From an uncultured Aquimarina sp. (GTDB taxonomy: Bacteria; Bacteroidota; Bacteroidia; Flavobacteriales; Flavobacteriaceae), in assembly GCF_947500065.1 (NCBI RefSeq), contig NZ_CANMQT010000006.1, forward strand, positions 1 through 60,214: DNA of 60,214 bases, read 5' to 3'. The translations under genes were made by a program, and so were the position numbers. Position 1 is the stretch's first letter. The number at the start of each line of letters is the position of its first letter. Below, one piece after another: positions 42,957 through 52,986 of this stretch. Below the pieces are notes generated by a model that was given only the letters and a program-made list of their open reading frames with translations, made no database searches and was not told the origin of the DNA.

Positions 42957-43525
42957 TCATTTAGAAATTCTACTAGTTTTTTTACTGCTCGAGCGCGATG
43001 GCTGATACGATTTTTTTCATCTAATTGCAGTTCTGCAAAAGTTTCTTGATATCCTTTAGGTGAAAAAATAGGATCATATCCAAAACCTAGCGCTCCTTTT
43101 TTCTGGTGTACTATACTGCCTTCGCAAATACCTATAAACGTTTCTATTTTCTCATTAATATAAAGCGCAATGACTGTTTTGAATTGTGCATCTCGATTTT
43201 CTTTTCCTTTAAGTTTATCTAAAAGCTTATCCATATTTGCATTAGCGTCTTTAGCTTCTCCGGCGTAACGAGCAGAGTATACTCCAGGTTCACCATCAAG
43301 GACTTGAACTTCTAACCCAGTATCATCGGCAAAGCAATCGTATCCATAATGTTCTTTTATATATTGGGCCTTTTGTATTGCATTACCTTCTATAGTAGGA
43401 GATGTTTCTGGAATGTCTTCAGTACAATTTATATCTGCTAAACTTAATAATTGAATATGAGAAGGAACAATGGCTTGTACTTCTTTTAACTTATTAAGGT
43501 TATTTGTGGCGAATACTAATTTCAT
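42953..43525 (-). CDS. rdgB: Non-canonical purine NTP diphosphatase (RdgB/HAM1)
   Basis: This encodes 190 residues, cytoplasmic. [15 protein letters not shown] at the start is the HAM1 substrate loop; [24 protein letters not shown] is the catalytic and binding region with conserved Asp; [10 protein letters not shown] and [11 protein letters not shown] complete the family. It hydrolyses ITP, dITP and XTP to keep damaged purines out of nucleic acids. It is the last gene of a minus-strand group with the KdsC-like and DUF2520 genes. Confidence 0.95.
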   Translation of the reverse strand: MKLVFATNNLNKLKEVQAIVPSHIQLLSLADINCTEDIPETSPTIEGNAIQKAQYIKEHYGYDCFADDTGLEVQVLDGEPGVYSARYAGEAKDANANMDKLLDKLKGKENRDAQFKTVIALYINEKIETFIGICEGSIVHQKKGALGFGYDPIFSPKGYQETFAELQLDEKNRISHRARAVKKLVEFLND

Positions 43526-43566
43526 TTATAAAGTGTTGTTTTTTTGAGGTGTTACCTATTAAATAT

Positions 43567-44091
43567 TTAGGCTTTAGCATCGTAATTCTCAATCCACTTA
43601 CCTTGCACTTTAAGAACTTGTTCTATAACATCTCTTACACAACCTTTTCCACCTTTTTTGAAAGAAACATATGTAGATACTTCTTTTATTTCTGCTACAG
43701 CATCTTGTGGACAGGTTGGTAATCCTACCATTTTCATAACTGGTAAATCAGGAATATCATCCCCCATATACAAAACGTTTTCGATTTTGATATTCTTATT
43801 ACTCATATACTCGTGTAACTGATCTACTTTATGATGTGCACCCAGATAAATATCCTTAATTTCCAGTCCCTCTAATCTTTTTCTGACTCCTTCATTTTTT
43901 CCTCCAGATATGATACATACATTAAAACCTTGCTGAACAGCAGTTTTTAAGGCATATCCATCTTTGATGTTCATAGTTCTTAATAGTTCCCCGTTAGTAT
44001 TAATAATTACCATTCCATCTGTCAAAACACCATCAAAATCAAAAATAAAAGTAGTAATGTGCTGTAAATATTCTTTATAACTCTTTTCCAT
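43567..44091 (-). CDS. KdsC-like HAD-IIIA phosphatase
   Basis: This encodes 174 residues. The HAD motif 1 FDFDGVLTDG, motif 2 near CIISGGKN and motif 3 MGDDIPDLPVM place it in the KDO-8-phosphate phosphatase family, which removes phosphate from KDO-8-P in LPS core synthesis. It lacks the fused KdsD or NeuA part seen in some species. Its start overlaps the DUF2520 gene by 17 bases, and rdgB follows after 41 bases. Confidence 0.9.
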   Translation of the reverse strand: MEKSYKEYLQHITTFIFDFDGVLTDGMVIINTNGELLRTMNIKDGYALKTAVQQGFNVCIISGGKNEGVRKRLEGLEIKDIYLGAHHKVDQLHEYMSNKNIKIENVLYMGDDIPDLPVMKMVGLPTCPQDAVAEIKEVSTYVSFKKGGKGCVRDVIEQVLKVQGKWIENYDAKA

Positions 44092-44839
44092 ATTTAGATT
44101 GTATTGCTTCAGTAAGCATTTTATATAGTTCTTTTTGTGAATTGTCTTTTAAAATCTCCAGGTGTCTTTCGATAGTTTGTATATCATTTCGAATAGCTGG
44201 TCCGGTTTGAGCTTTATCCGGTTGAATTTTTACTATTTTTTTGGCAGTTTCTTGTATTAACGGATGTAAAATTTCAAATGGCACCTTGTTTTCTGAGCAT
44301 ATTTCATTCCCTACGGAAAACATATAATTTGTAAAGTTGTTTACAAATACAGCAGCAACATGCAATACTTTTCTTTGATCAGAAGAAATGTCATATATTT
44401 TTTTAGATAATAAAGAAGCTATTTTTTTTAATAGTTTAACATCTTGTTCTTGATCGGCTTCTATGCAAAAAGGAATGTTAGAAAAATTCACATCCTTACC
44501 AATGCTAAAAGTTTGTAAAGGGTAGAAAACTCCACGATAATTTTTATTATTTATATCGGTCATTAACACACTACCAGACGTGTGTACAACTAATCTATCC
44601 TGAAAAGGTAATGAATTAGATACATCTTCTATAGCATCATCACTAACTGCTAAGATGTATACATCTGCCTTTATCAAAGCACCGAGATCGCTTGTAATTG
44701 TATCTCTTTTCTGATCTTTATGTAATCTGACACCTTTTCGATTATAGCATTGCAAGACTGTTACTGATTTCTGATTTAAAAAAGCAGTATACAAATGTTG
44801 CGCTACATTTCCAGCACCAAGGATAACAATTGTAATCAT
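44075..44839 (-). CDS. Rossmann-like and DUF2520 domain protein
   Basis: This encodes 254 residues, cytoplasmic. The N-terminal 115 residues are a Rossmann NAD(P) domain (VILGAGNVAQHLYTAF), and the C-terminal half is DUF2520 with VAAVFVNNFTNYMFSVG and LIQETAKKIVKIQPDKAQTGP, as in F420-dependent oxidoreductase-like proteins. The enzyme activity is unknown. It leads the operon with the KdsC-like phosphatase and rdgB. Confidence 0.9.
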   Translation of the reverse strand: MITIVILGAGNVAQHLYTAFLNQKSVTVLQCYNRKGVRLHKDQKRDTITSDLGALIKADVYILAVSDDAIEDVSNSLPFQDRLVVHTSGSVLMTDINNKNYRGVFYPLQTFSIGKDVNFSNIPFCIEADQEQDVKLLKKIASLLSKKIYDISSDQRKVLHVAAVFVNNFTNYMFSVGNEICSENKVPFEILHPLIQETAKKIVKIQPDKAQTGPAIRNDIQTIERHLEILKDNSQKELYKMLTEAIQSKYGKEL

Positions 44840-44944
44840 TTGGCTAAAATAAGGAAGTTACTTTAAAAATTAGATAAGTTTTATAGTTCTGTTAAAACCA
44901 ATAAATAGGATAATTAGAATGTCTGATTATCCTCTTAAAAACAT

Positions 44945-44952
44945 TAAATTTG
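44945..44952 (+). promoter_or_regulatory. Bacteroidetes -7 box (TAAATTTG) upstream of the cytochrome c biogenesis gene
   Basis: This is an exact TAnnTTTG match 19 bases before the start. The gap between the divergent genes is 132 bases, so the upstream DUF2520 promoter lies in the same space. Confidence 0.5.
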
Positions 44953-44971
44953 CCGAGCTAAAAAAATTACA

Positions 44972-47900
44972 ATGCAAAAGAAATTGGCGAGTATTTTATT
45001 TTCTACAAGATTGATGGCAATGTTATTCTTGATTTTTGCCGTATCGATGGCAGTAGGTACTTTTCTTGAAGATGGTTATGGTACTCCTGCGGCAAGGATC
45101 TGGGTATATAATACTTGGTGGTTCGAAGCGATTATGGTTTTTTTTATGATCAATTTCTGCGGAAATATAGTACGATTTAGATTATATAAAAGAGAAAAAT
45201 GGGCAACATTATTGCTACACCTTTCTTTTATTCTCATCATTTTAGGAGCTTTTGTAACTAGATATATTAGTTATGAAGGAGTAATGCCGATTAGAGAAGG
45301 CGAAACAACTTCAGAATTTTTATCCGAACGAACGTATTTAACTGCTTTTCTTGATGGAGAGATCGATGGTGAACCGAGAAGAAGAGTAATTTCTAAGCAG
45401 TTGGAATTGACACAAGCGACAGATAATGACTTTACTATAAACACGGATTATAATCAACAACCCGTTACAATACGATATAAAAACTATATCACCGGAGCAG
45501 AAATGGGACTTGTTGAAACTGAGGATGGAGAGAATTATCTAAAGATAGTAGAAGCGGGAGATGGAAATAGGCATGATCACTATTTAAAAGAAGGAGAAGT
45601 TTCTAATATCCATAATATTTTGGTAGCCTTTAATATTCCAACAAAAGGAGCTATTAATATTACTTATAAAAATGATGAGTATTATATAGAATCTCCATTT
45701 GATGGTTCTTATATGAGAATGGCGGATCAACAACAGGGCTTGGTTATTAAAGATAGTATCCAACCGCTTATGTTACGATCATTGTATCAAACTGCTGGGA
45801 TGCAATTTGTTATTCCGGATCCGGTAATTACTGGTATGTACGATGTTGTTCCTATTGAGGTCAAAGAAAAAGGTCAGCAGGATGCACTTATTTTTGAGGT
45901 GTCTACTAAAGAGGAAACTAAAGAAGTAAAATTATTAGGGGGTAAAGGATATTCTAATGATATGCAAAAGATTTCTTTAGGAGGTCTTGATATGTATTTC
46001 AATTATGGATCTAAGCGATTAGAGCTTCCTTTTTCATTAAAGTTGAATGATTTTATAGCAGAGAAACAACCTGGAACAGAAAAAGTATATAAGTCATTTA
46101 TGAGCAAAGTAGATATTATTGAAGAAAATTCTACTCCACGCCCTTACGATATTTATATGAATCATGTTTTAGATCATAAAGGGTATCGCTTCTTTCAAGC
46201 TTCTTTTGATCCAGATGAAAAAGGAACAGTATTGTCTGTAAATCATGATTATTGGGGTACTATGATTACCTATGCTGGTTATATGTTACTGTATCTTGGG
46301 TTAATGCTTATTTTATTTACGAAAGGATCTAGGTTTAAGGATCTTGAACAAATGCTTAATAAAGTGAAGTTAAAAAAGAAAGAAATGACCGTATTGTTAG
46401 CACTGTTTGTTGCTACGTTTTCTTTTGCACAAGAACAGGCGGATCACGTAAACCATCTTCAAACTTTACCAGGAAAAGCTAAATTAGATTCTATAATTAA
46501 AGCGAATGCTGTTAGTAAAGAACATGCTTCGAAATTTGGTAGCATAATAATCCAGGATGAGCGTGGTAGAATGAAACCTGTTAATACTTTTTCTTCGGAA
46601 TTATTAAGGAAGTTAAGTAAAAAAGATACATACGAAGGATTGACAGCAGATCAAGTTTTTGTATCGATGCTTGAGAATCCATTCATATGGTATAGTATTC
46701 CTATTATTGAAATACAAAAAGAAAACGATAGTATCCGTAGAATATTAGGGGTTTCAAAATCAGAAAGAAGGGTATCTCTTATAGATCTTGTAGAACAGGA
46801 TGGTTCTTATAAATTAGATCCGTACTTAGAAAAAGCAAGTAGTACAAATACACCTAGCAGTTTTGAAAAAGATTTCTTGAAAACTCATGAAAAGTTTTAC
46901 CTTTTAAACCAAGCATTAGGCGGAGGGATTCTTAAGGTTTTTCCGGTTCCAGACAATGAAAATAATAAATGGGTTTCTGTACCAGAATTGAATGAGTATA
47001 AATTCACCGGAATGGATTCTGTATATACAAGACAAATTATTCCTATTTATATACAGTCATTGCAGGAAGCAAGGAAAACAGGGGATTATAGTAAACCTGA
47101 TCAGTATATAGAAAGTATCAAAGCGTTTCAGACAAAATTTGGAAGTGAAGTGATGCCAGCTGATGATAAAATTAAAGCCGAAATCGCATTAAATAAGTAT
47201 GATATTTTCAGAACATTATATAAATATTATAGTATTACAAGTGTATTATTTATTCTAATCATCATTTTCGGGATATTCTATTACAAGAATAAGTTTGTAA
47301 AAGTGTTGATAAACATCTTTATGGGGATTACCGTATTGATTTTTATGGTACATACATCAGGATTAATAATTAGATGGTATGTATCGGGTCACGCGCCTTG
47401 GAGTGACGCATATGAATCCATGATTTATGTGGCTTGGGCAACAATGGCTTTAGGATTAGCTTTTGGTAAAAAGAGTAACCTTACAGTTGCAGCAACAGCG
47501 TTTGTAGCTGCAATAATTCTATTTTTTGCGCATCAAAACTGGACAGATCCTGCTATTGCAAATCTGCAACCTGTTTTGGATTCTTATTGGGTATTGATAC
47601 ATGTGTCGATTATTGTGGCAAGTTATGGTCCTTTCTTTGTAGGAGCTATTTTGGGAGTACTTTCATTATTATTAATGATACTAACCACTAAGTCTAATAA
47701 AAAGAGAATGGATCTCAATATCAAAGAGATTACGATTATTAATGAAATGGCATTAACTATCGGTCTTGTGATGTTAACGATCGGTAACTTTTTAGGAGGA
47801 ATGTGGGCCAATGAAAGTTGGGGACGTTATTGGGGTTGGGACCCTAAAGAAACATGGGCATTGGTTAGTATTATGGTATATGCTTTTGTGATTCATATGC

Positions 47901-48130
47901 GATTAGTTCCTGGCCTTAGAAGTAGATGGTTCTTTAATTTAATGTCTGTACTAGCTGTTGGATCCATATTAATGACATATTTCGGAGTAAATTTTTACTT
48001 AAAAGGACTACATTCTTATGCAAGCGGTGATCAGGTAGTAACACCATCAGCAGTGTACTACAGCTTTGTTGTTTGGGCAATATTAGGAGCTTTCTCCTAT
48101 TGGAGGTATACTGTACACTATAAGAAGTGA
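44972..48130 (+). CDS. ResB-CcsA fusion, cytochrome c biogenesis protein
   Basis: This encodes 1052 residues. The N-terminal ResB-like part has membrane helices near 13-32, 46-64 and 73-93 and a large periplasmic domain, closing with a helix near 425-450. A second hydrophobic stretch ending FSFAQEQADHVNH begins a middle domain of about 280 residues typical of Bacteroidetes. The C-terminal 310 residues are CcsA with several helices and the haem-handling WGRYWGWDPKETWALVSIM. The protein delivers haem and attaches it to cytochromes c (system II). It is a single large gene, as usual in this phylum. Confidence 0.95.
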   Translation: MQKKLASILFSTRLMAMLFLIFAVSMAVGTFLEDGYGTPAARIWVYNTWWFEAIMVFFMINFCGNIVRFRLYKREKWATLLLHLSFILIILGAFVTRYISYEGVMPIREGETTSEFLSERTYLTAFLDGEIDGEPRRRVISKQLELTQATDNDFTINTDYNQQPVTIRYKNYITGAEMGLVETEDGENYLKIVEAGDGNRHDHYLKEGEVSNIHNILVAFNIPTKGAINITYKNDEYYIESPFDGSYMRMADQQQGLVIKDSIQPLMLRSLYQTAGMQFVIPDPVITGMYDVVPIEVKEKGQQDALIFEVSTKEETKEVKLLGGKGYSNDMQKISLGGLDMYFNYGSKRLELPFSLKLNDFIAEKQPGTEKVYKSFMSKVDIIEENSTPRPYDIYMNHVLDHKGYRFFQASFDPDEKGTVLSVNHDYWGTMITYAGYMLLYLGLMLILFTKGSRFKDLEQMLNKVKLKKKEMTVLLALFVATFSFAQEQADHVNHLQTLPGKAKLDSIIKANAVSKEHASKFGSIIIQDERGRMKPVNTFSSELLRKLSKKDTYEGLTADQVFVSMLENPFIWYSIPIIEIQKENDSIRRILGVSKSERRVSLIDLVEQDGSYKLDPYLEKASSTNTPSSFEKDFLKTHEKFYLLNQALGGGILKVFPVPDNENNKWVSVPELNEYKFTGMDSVYTRQIIPIYIQSLQEARKTGDYSKPDQYIESIKAFQTKFGSEVMPADDKIKAEIALNKYDIFRTLYKYYSITSVLFILIIIFGIFYYKNKFVKVLINIFMGITVLIFMVHTSGLIIRWYVSGHAPWSDAYESMIYVAWATMALGLAFGKKSNLTVAATAFVAAIILFFAHQNWTDPAIANLQPVLDSYWVLIHVSIIVASYGPFFVGAILGVLSLLLMILTTKSNKKRMDLNIKEITIINEMALTIGLVMLTIGNFLGGMWANESWGRYWGWDPKETWALVSIMVYAFVIHMRLVPGLRSRWFFNLMSVLAVGSILMTYFGVNFYLKGLHSYASGDQVVTPSAVYYSFVVWAILGAFSYWRYTVHYKK

Positions 48131-48191
48131 TTTTTGTAATTAATTGTTTATCATTGCTTTATTCTTAAAGGAAACTATACAAAAACTATAC

Positions 48192-48223
48192 AGTGTTAAT
48201 TTTTCAGCATTATTGTTAACACT
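48192..48223. promoter_or_regulatory. Inverted repeat between CcsA and SLC5 genes
   Basis: AGTGTTAA (48192-48199) and TTAACACT (48216-48223) are inverted with a 16-bp spacer, 56 bases upstream of the symporter start. It could be a transcription-factor site for the polysaccharide locus or a weak terminator for the CcsA gene; the lack of a T tract favours the first. Confidence 0.3.
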
Positions 48224-48278
48224 ACTTCAATAATATCTGATATTTTTATGATTCTTAATAAATCATTAAAACTTCAAT

Positions 48279-49925
48279 ATGGGTATTATTTCTTTTGTAG
48301 GATTCACACTTTTAGTTGCCATCATATCTTATCTGGCTACAAGGAAAACCGACGAAACATCTTCTGATGGTTATTTTCTAGGTGGTCGTAGTTTAACTGC
48401 AGTGGTAATTGCAGGTTCCTTATTGCTGACTAATTTATCTACAGAACAAATTGTTGGACTAAATGGAGCTGCATATTCAGAAGGTATTCTGGTGATGGCT
48501 TGGGAAACCCTAGCAGCTATCGCAATGGTGATTACCGCGATTTTTTTATTGCCAAGATATCTTAAAGGAGGAATAACAACAGTACCTCAGTTCTTAGAAA
48601 GGCGTTATGATACTACAACAAAAGCAATAACATCTGGATTATTCTTAACAGGTTATGTTGTGGTGTTCTTACCTATAGTATTATACTCTGGATCTTTGGC
48701 GATTAGTACGATGTTTGATGTTCCTGAATTATTGGGGGTCTCTAAAGGAGCTTCGATATGGATTTGTGTTATTGGTATTGGGGTTATCGGATCTATTTAT
48801 GCAATTTTCGGTGGATTAAAGGCAGTAGCTGTATCTGATACAATCAATGCTGTTGGATTATTGATAGGAGGAATTATGATTCCAGTTTTTGGTTTGATAG
48901 AGATAGGAGATGGCAGTATTTCTGAAGGAATTAATACATTGATGACTTCGAATCCTGAAAAATTTAAAGTGATTGGAGATAGTGATTCTTCCATTCCTTT
49001 TGCGACCATATTTACAGGAATGATGTTGGTGCAATTATTTTATTGGGGAACAAATCAAGCAATTATCCAAAGAGCTTTAGGTGCTAAAAACCTTAAAGAA
49101 GGTCAAAAGGGATTATTATTAGGATCATTTTTAAAAATATTAGGCCCGATTATAGTAGTATTACCAGGAATAATAGCTTTTCATCTTTTTAATGGAGAGT
49201 TAGAAGTTGCAGATGAGGCATATCCTACTTTGGTAAGTAAAGTGTTACCTGTTTCATTGGTTGGTTTTTTTGCAGCAGTATTATTTGGAGCGATATTAAG
49301 CTCGTTTAATAGTGCTTTAAATAGCTCTGTTACGTTATTTGGATTGGATATTTACAAAGAGTATATAAATAAAGAGGCTAGTGAAAAGCAAGTGGTAAAA
49401 GCAGGAAAAAGCTTTGGTGTTTTATTAGCAATATTAGCCATGGCTGTAGCTCCTTTTATTGCTAATGCAGGGAGTCTTTTTGATTATCTACAAGAGGTAA
49501 ATGGAATATATAGTATTCCTATATTGACAATTATAGTAGTAGGGTATCTTACTAAGAAAGTTCCGGCGATTGCGGGTAAAATAGGTATTATATCTGGATC
49601 CGTACTATATATAATTAGTCAGTTTATTATAAAACCTATTCTTCAAGGTAATGCTGTTGAAGCTGCTAAAGCTAATGGAATAACTGATCTTGTAGAATTA
49701 GGAAGGATAGAAACATCTGCATACCCTCATTTCCTGCACGTAATGGCTATTCTTTTTGTGGTCAACATCATTATAATGTTAATTATTGGTAAATTGTATC
49801 CAAGAGAAGAAGCATACGAGCAGCATTATACAAAAGAAGTAGATATTACACCATGGAAGTATACTAAGATCGTAGGAGCTATTGTGTGTTTAATAGTGAT
49901 ATCTACCTATATCTATTTTAACTAA
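48279..49925 (+). CDS. SLC5-type sodium/solute symporter
   Basis: This encodes 548 residues with about 14 membrane helices. DGYFLGGRSLTAVVIAGSLLL near residue 31 is the SSF sequence motif, followed by TNLSTEQIVGLNG. YWGTNQAIIQRALGAKNLKEG near 249 and FGAILSSFNSALNSSVTLF near 337 are also typical of the sodium/glucose branch. It imports a sugar or sugar-like solute with sodium. The regulator gene starts directly after its stop, so both are probably cotranscribed, and SusC/SusD follow, which suggests uptake of a sugar released by that locus. Confidence 0.93.
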   Translation: MGIISFVGFTLLVAIISYLATRKTDETSSDGYFLGGRSLTAVVIAGSLLLTNLSTEQIVGLNGAAYSEGILVMAWETLAAIAMVITAIFLLPRYLKGGITTVPQFLERRYDTTTKAITSGLFLTGYVVVFLPIVLYSGSLAISTMFDVPELLGVSKGASIWICVIGIGVIGSIYAIFGGLKAVAVSDTINAVGLLIGGIMIPVFGLIEIGDGSISEGINTLMTSNPEKFKVIGDSDSSIPFATIFTGMMLVQLFYWGTNQAIIQRALGAKNLKEGQKGLLLGSFLKILGPIIVVLPGIIAFHLFNGELEVADEAYPTLVSKVLPVSLVGFFAAVLFGAILSSFNSALNSSVTLFGLDIYKEYINKEASEKQVVKAGKSFGVLLAILAMAVAPFIANAGSLFDYLQEVNGIYSIPILTIIVVGYLTKKVPAIAGKIGIISGSVLYIISQFIIKPILQGNAVEAAKANGITDLVELGRIETSAYPHFLHVMAILFVVNIIIMLIIGKLYPREEAYEQHYTKEVDITPWKYTKIVGAIVCLIVISTYIYFN

Positions 49926-52733
49926 TTGAAATATATTAAAAAGACATTTTTATTTCTATTTTTTCTATTTACGACGATAGTTACCGCACAGGAATTACCG
50001 CCGATAGAAGTCTATTTGCCAGATGAGTACAAAGGAGCAACCCAAAATTGGGCCATTTCTCAAGCGGATAATAAATACATTTATGTAGCTAATAACAAAG
50101 GACTTTTAGAGTTCAATGGAGCAAACTGGGAACTTTATCCAACTCCTAATGAGACGGTTATAAGATCAGTCAAAGTTATTGGAGAACGTATTTATACGGG
50201 ATTCTATATGAATTTTGGGTACTGGAAAAAAAATGGTTTTGGAAAACTTGAGTACACTTCACTGACCGAAAATATAACGGAAAATCTTATCGAGGATGAA
50301 CAGTTTTGGCACATTGTCAGCCAAGACGATTGGATATTATTTCAGTCTCTTGATAGAATTTATCTTTATAACGTTAAGAATGAGGAGATCTCAATTATAG
50401 AATCTAAAATAGCCATTACTAATATATTCAATGTTCATGGGACGATATATTATCAGGATATTAATAATGGAATCTATAAAATTGAAAAAGGTAGCCCGAC
50501 ATTAGTCATAGATGATGATCAAGTGGTTAATGATAAAATAGTAAATATTTCGAAGTCTCAAAACGGAATTCTATTACTAACAAGTACCAAAGGTTTTTTT
50601 GAATTTTCGAAAGGAGAAGTTAGTGAATGGGGTACGCCGTCTGATTACTTATTAAGCAATTCTACTATTTATAGTAGTATCACACTTAAGGACGGAAGCT
50701 TTGTTTTAGGAACTATTTCCCAAGGACTAATATATCTTTCAGAAAAAGGTGAGGTTACGTATCAAATTAATCAAAATAAAGGATTAAGTAATAATACGGT
50801 TTTATCTTCCTTTGAAGATATAGATGGCAATATATGGTTAGCATTAGATAAAGGCATTAATTGTATAAATATAAAATCGCCGGTTCAAAGTTTTAATGAT
50901 GATAAAGGTACTATCGGTACTGTTTATACCTCAATTGTTTTTGAAGGTTTTTTATATCTGGGAACAAATCAAGGAGTGTTTTACAAAAGTATTGATAAGG
51001 ATGAGTCATTCAGTTTTGTTGAAGGTACCAAAGGACAAGTTTGGAATCTTTTTTCTTATGATAACAAATTGTTTTGTGGACATAATGATGGTACTTTTTT
51101 AATAGAAAAGAATACATCCGAACTTATAAGTTGGATTCAGGGAACTTGGATTTTTCGTACGATTGAAGATCATCCTGACTGGTTGTTGCAAGGCAATTAT
51201 GAAGGATTGAGTGTGCTGGCAAAAAAAAATGGAAAATGGAGATTAAAACAAAAAGTTAAAGGATTTGATTATTCTGCTCGATATTTGGAAATATATGATA
51301 GTAAATTGTGGGTCAATCATGAATACAAAGGACTTTTTAGCATTATCGTAGATGATGAATTTTCCAAAGTATTAGAAGTAGTTAAAGACTCACTAACTAT
51401 AAAAGGTAAACAATCAAGCATAACAAAATACAAAAACGATTTTTTTTATGCACATCAAGAAGGGGTGTCTTTTTATAACAAGGAAAATAAAGCTTTTGAT
51501 CAAGATAATGGTGTGAATCACGTTTTTGAGACTAAAGAGAAAAATGTTGGAAGACTAATAAAAGATAATATAGGAGGACTCTGGAGTTTTACTGATGAAG
51601 AATTAGACTATATTTCCCAAAGCCAATTTTCGGATAATTTAGAAGTAACTAAAGTATCTATCCCTTACTTGCTAAGAAAAGAGATGAATGGTTTTGAAAA
51701 TATAATGCACCTTGAAGAGGAGAAGTATTTATTAGGAACTACATTTGGATATATGATTTTGGACTTATCTAGGGTAAATTCAAAAGAACATACTATTATT
51801 CTTGAAAAGGTTTCAGCAAAACAAAAAACTACAGAATTTAAACCGGTTGAAGTTTCTGATTCACCTCCAGTATTCAAATCTAATTTAAATACTATTTCTT
51901 TTGTCTATACAATTCCCGAATACGATAAATTCCTTATTTCAAAGTTTCAGTATAAGCTAGAAGGTTTTTATGAAGATTGGAGTGGTTGGACTTCAAAGAC
52001 CAATAAAGTGTTTGAAAATTTGCCATTCGGAGAATATACGTTTAAAGTTAGAGCAAAAACAGGTAATGTTTTAAGTAAAAATGTTGTAGAGTATAAGTTT
52101 ATTATCGATAGGCCCTGGTATTTTTCTGTAGTGGCCATTATAATTTATTCTGTTTTGTTATTAATTCTATTGTTAGTTACGCATAGAGCTTATAAACGTT
52201 ATTATACCAAACAAAGAGAAAAGTTAGTAGAAGAGAATAAAAAGCAATTGGAACTCAAAGAACTGGAAAGTGAAGGAGAAATAATGAAACTTACGAATGA
52301 AAAATTGACTCAGGATATAGAGAGTAAAAATCGTGAACTTGCTTCGTCTACAATGAATATTATTAAGAAAAATGAAATACTTAACACGATCAAAAAAGAA
52401 CTTCAAAAATCTGAATTTGAAAGCAGTGGGGTGAAGAATGTAGAACGAATTATTGATAGAAACTTAAACAATAAGGATGATTGGAAACATTTCGAAGAAG
52501 CTTTCAATAGTGTAGATAAAGACTTTATAAAGAAACTAAAAGAGAAACATAATAATTTAACTCCTCACGACTTACGATTTTGTACGTACTTAAGACTAAA
52601 TTTATCATCCAAAGAAATTGCTTCATTGGTTAATATTTCGGTTAAAAGCGTAGAAATAAAACGTTATCGTCTAAGAAAAAAGCTGCAATTAGAACATTCA
52701 GACAGTTTAGTAAACTACATTCTCGAAATTTAA
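49926..52733 (+). CDS. Two-component-propeller / LuxR-type HTH regulator
   Basis: This encodes 935 residues. The start is TTG 49926, the codon directly after the TAA of the symporter gene; no in-frame ATG nearby would keep the signal peptide MKYIKKTFLFLFFLF...VTAQ. A periplasmic seven-bladed-like propeller region (about 25-620, repeats such as GNIWLALDKGINCI) is followed by a Y_Y_Y domain (about 640-720, FKVRAKTGNVLSKN), a membrane helix near 730-750, a cytoplasmic coiled coil and a LuxR-type HTH (LTPHDLRFCTYLRLNLSSKE and VKSVEIKRYRLRKKL). There is no histidine kinase, so a periplasmic sugar signal would pass straight to the DNA-binding domain. It is the likely controller of the SusC/SusD genes downstream. 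Confidence 0.92.
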   Translation: MKYIKKTFLFLFFLFTTIVTAQELPPIEVYLPDEYKGATQNWAISQADNKYIYVANNKGLLEFNGANWELYPTPNETVIRSVKVIGERIYTGFYMNFGYWKKNGFGKLEYTSLTENITENLIEDEQFWHIVSQDDWILFQSLDRIYLYNVKNEEISIIESKIAITNIFNVHGTIYYQDINNGIYKIEKGSPTLVIDDDQVVNDKIVNISKSQNGILLLTSTKGFFEFSKGEVSEWGTPSDYLLSNSTIYSSITLKDGSFVLGTISQGLIYLSEKGEVTYQINQNKGLSNNTVLSSFEDIDGNIWLALDKGINCINIKSPVQSFNDDKGTIGTVYTSIVFEGFLYLGTNQGVFYKSIDKDESFSFVEGTKGQVWNLFSYDNKLFCGHNDGTFLIEKNTSELISWIQGTWIFRTIEDHPDWLLQGNYEGLSVLAKKNGKWRLKQKVKGFDYSARYLEIYDSKLWVNHEYKGLFSIIVDDEFSKVLEVVKDSLTIKGKQSSITKYKNDFFYAHQEGVSFYNKENKAFDQDNGVNHVFETKEKNVGRLIKDNIGGLWSFTDEELDYISQSQFSDNLEVTKVSIPYLLRKEMNGFENIMHLEEEKYLLGTTFGYMILDLSRVNSKEHTIILEKVSAKQKTTEFKPVEVSDSPPVFKSNLNTISFVYTIPEYDKFLISKFQYKLEGFYEDWSGWTSKTNKVFENLPFGEYTFKVRAKTGNVLSKNVVEYKFIIDRPWYFSVVAIIIYSVLLLILLLVTHRAYKRYYTKQREKLVEENKKQLELKELESEGEIMKLTNEKLTQDIESKNRELASSTMNIIKKNEILNTIKKELQKSEFESSGVKNVERIIDRNLNNKDDWKHFEEAFNSVDKDFIKKLKEKHNNLTPHDLRFCTYLRLNLSSKEIASLVNISVKSVEIKRYRLRKKLQLEHSDSLVNYILEI

Positions 52734-52756
52734 AACCATACATTACCTTAAAACAC

Positions 52757-52924
52757 CACTACATTACCTATACTCTAACGTTGTAGTGAGGCTACAATAT
52801 CATTTTCTTTACTTTTTTTTAACGGTTAGGAAATCTCTAGTACTTCCTGTTTTTATTAGGGGTATACGTAAAGAATTTATTAATTTTTTCATTTTTATGC
52901 AATGTTGTAGGATTTTTGTTGTGG
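52757..52924 (+). promoter_or_regulatory. Possible operator sites upstream of susC
   Basis: The gap after the regulator gene holds CACTACA (52757-52763) with TTGTAGTG (52781-52788) and CTACAA (52792-52797), then TTGTAG at 52905-52910 and TTGTGG at 52919-52924. The last two are direct repeats 14 bp apart, about 50 and 35 bp upstream of the -7 box. They could bind the LuxR-type regulator; one of the first hairpins could also act as its terminator. Confidence 0.3.
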
Positions 52925-52956
52925 TTGTTTATTAACGATTTCTTAATGTTCGTAGC

Positions 52957-52964
52957 TAGATTTG
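52957..52964 (+). promoter_or_regulatory. Bacteroidetes -7 box (TAGATTTG) upstream of susC
   Basis: This is an exact TAnnTTTG match 23 bases before the start codon. There is no TTG at the -33 spacing, consistent with activation by a regulator. Confidence 0.55.
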
Positions 52965-52986
52965 AGTAAATCAAACTAGAACATTT

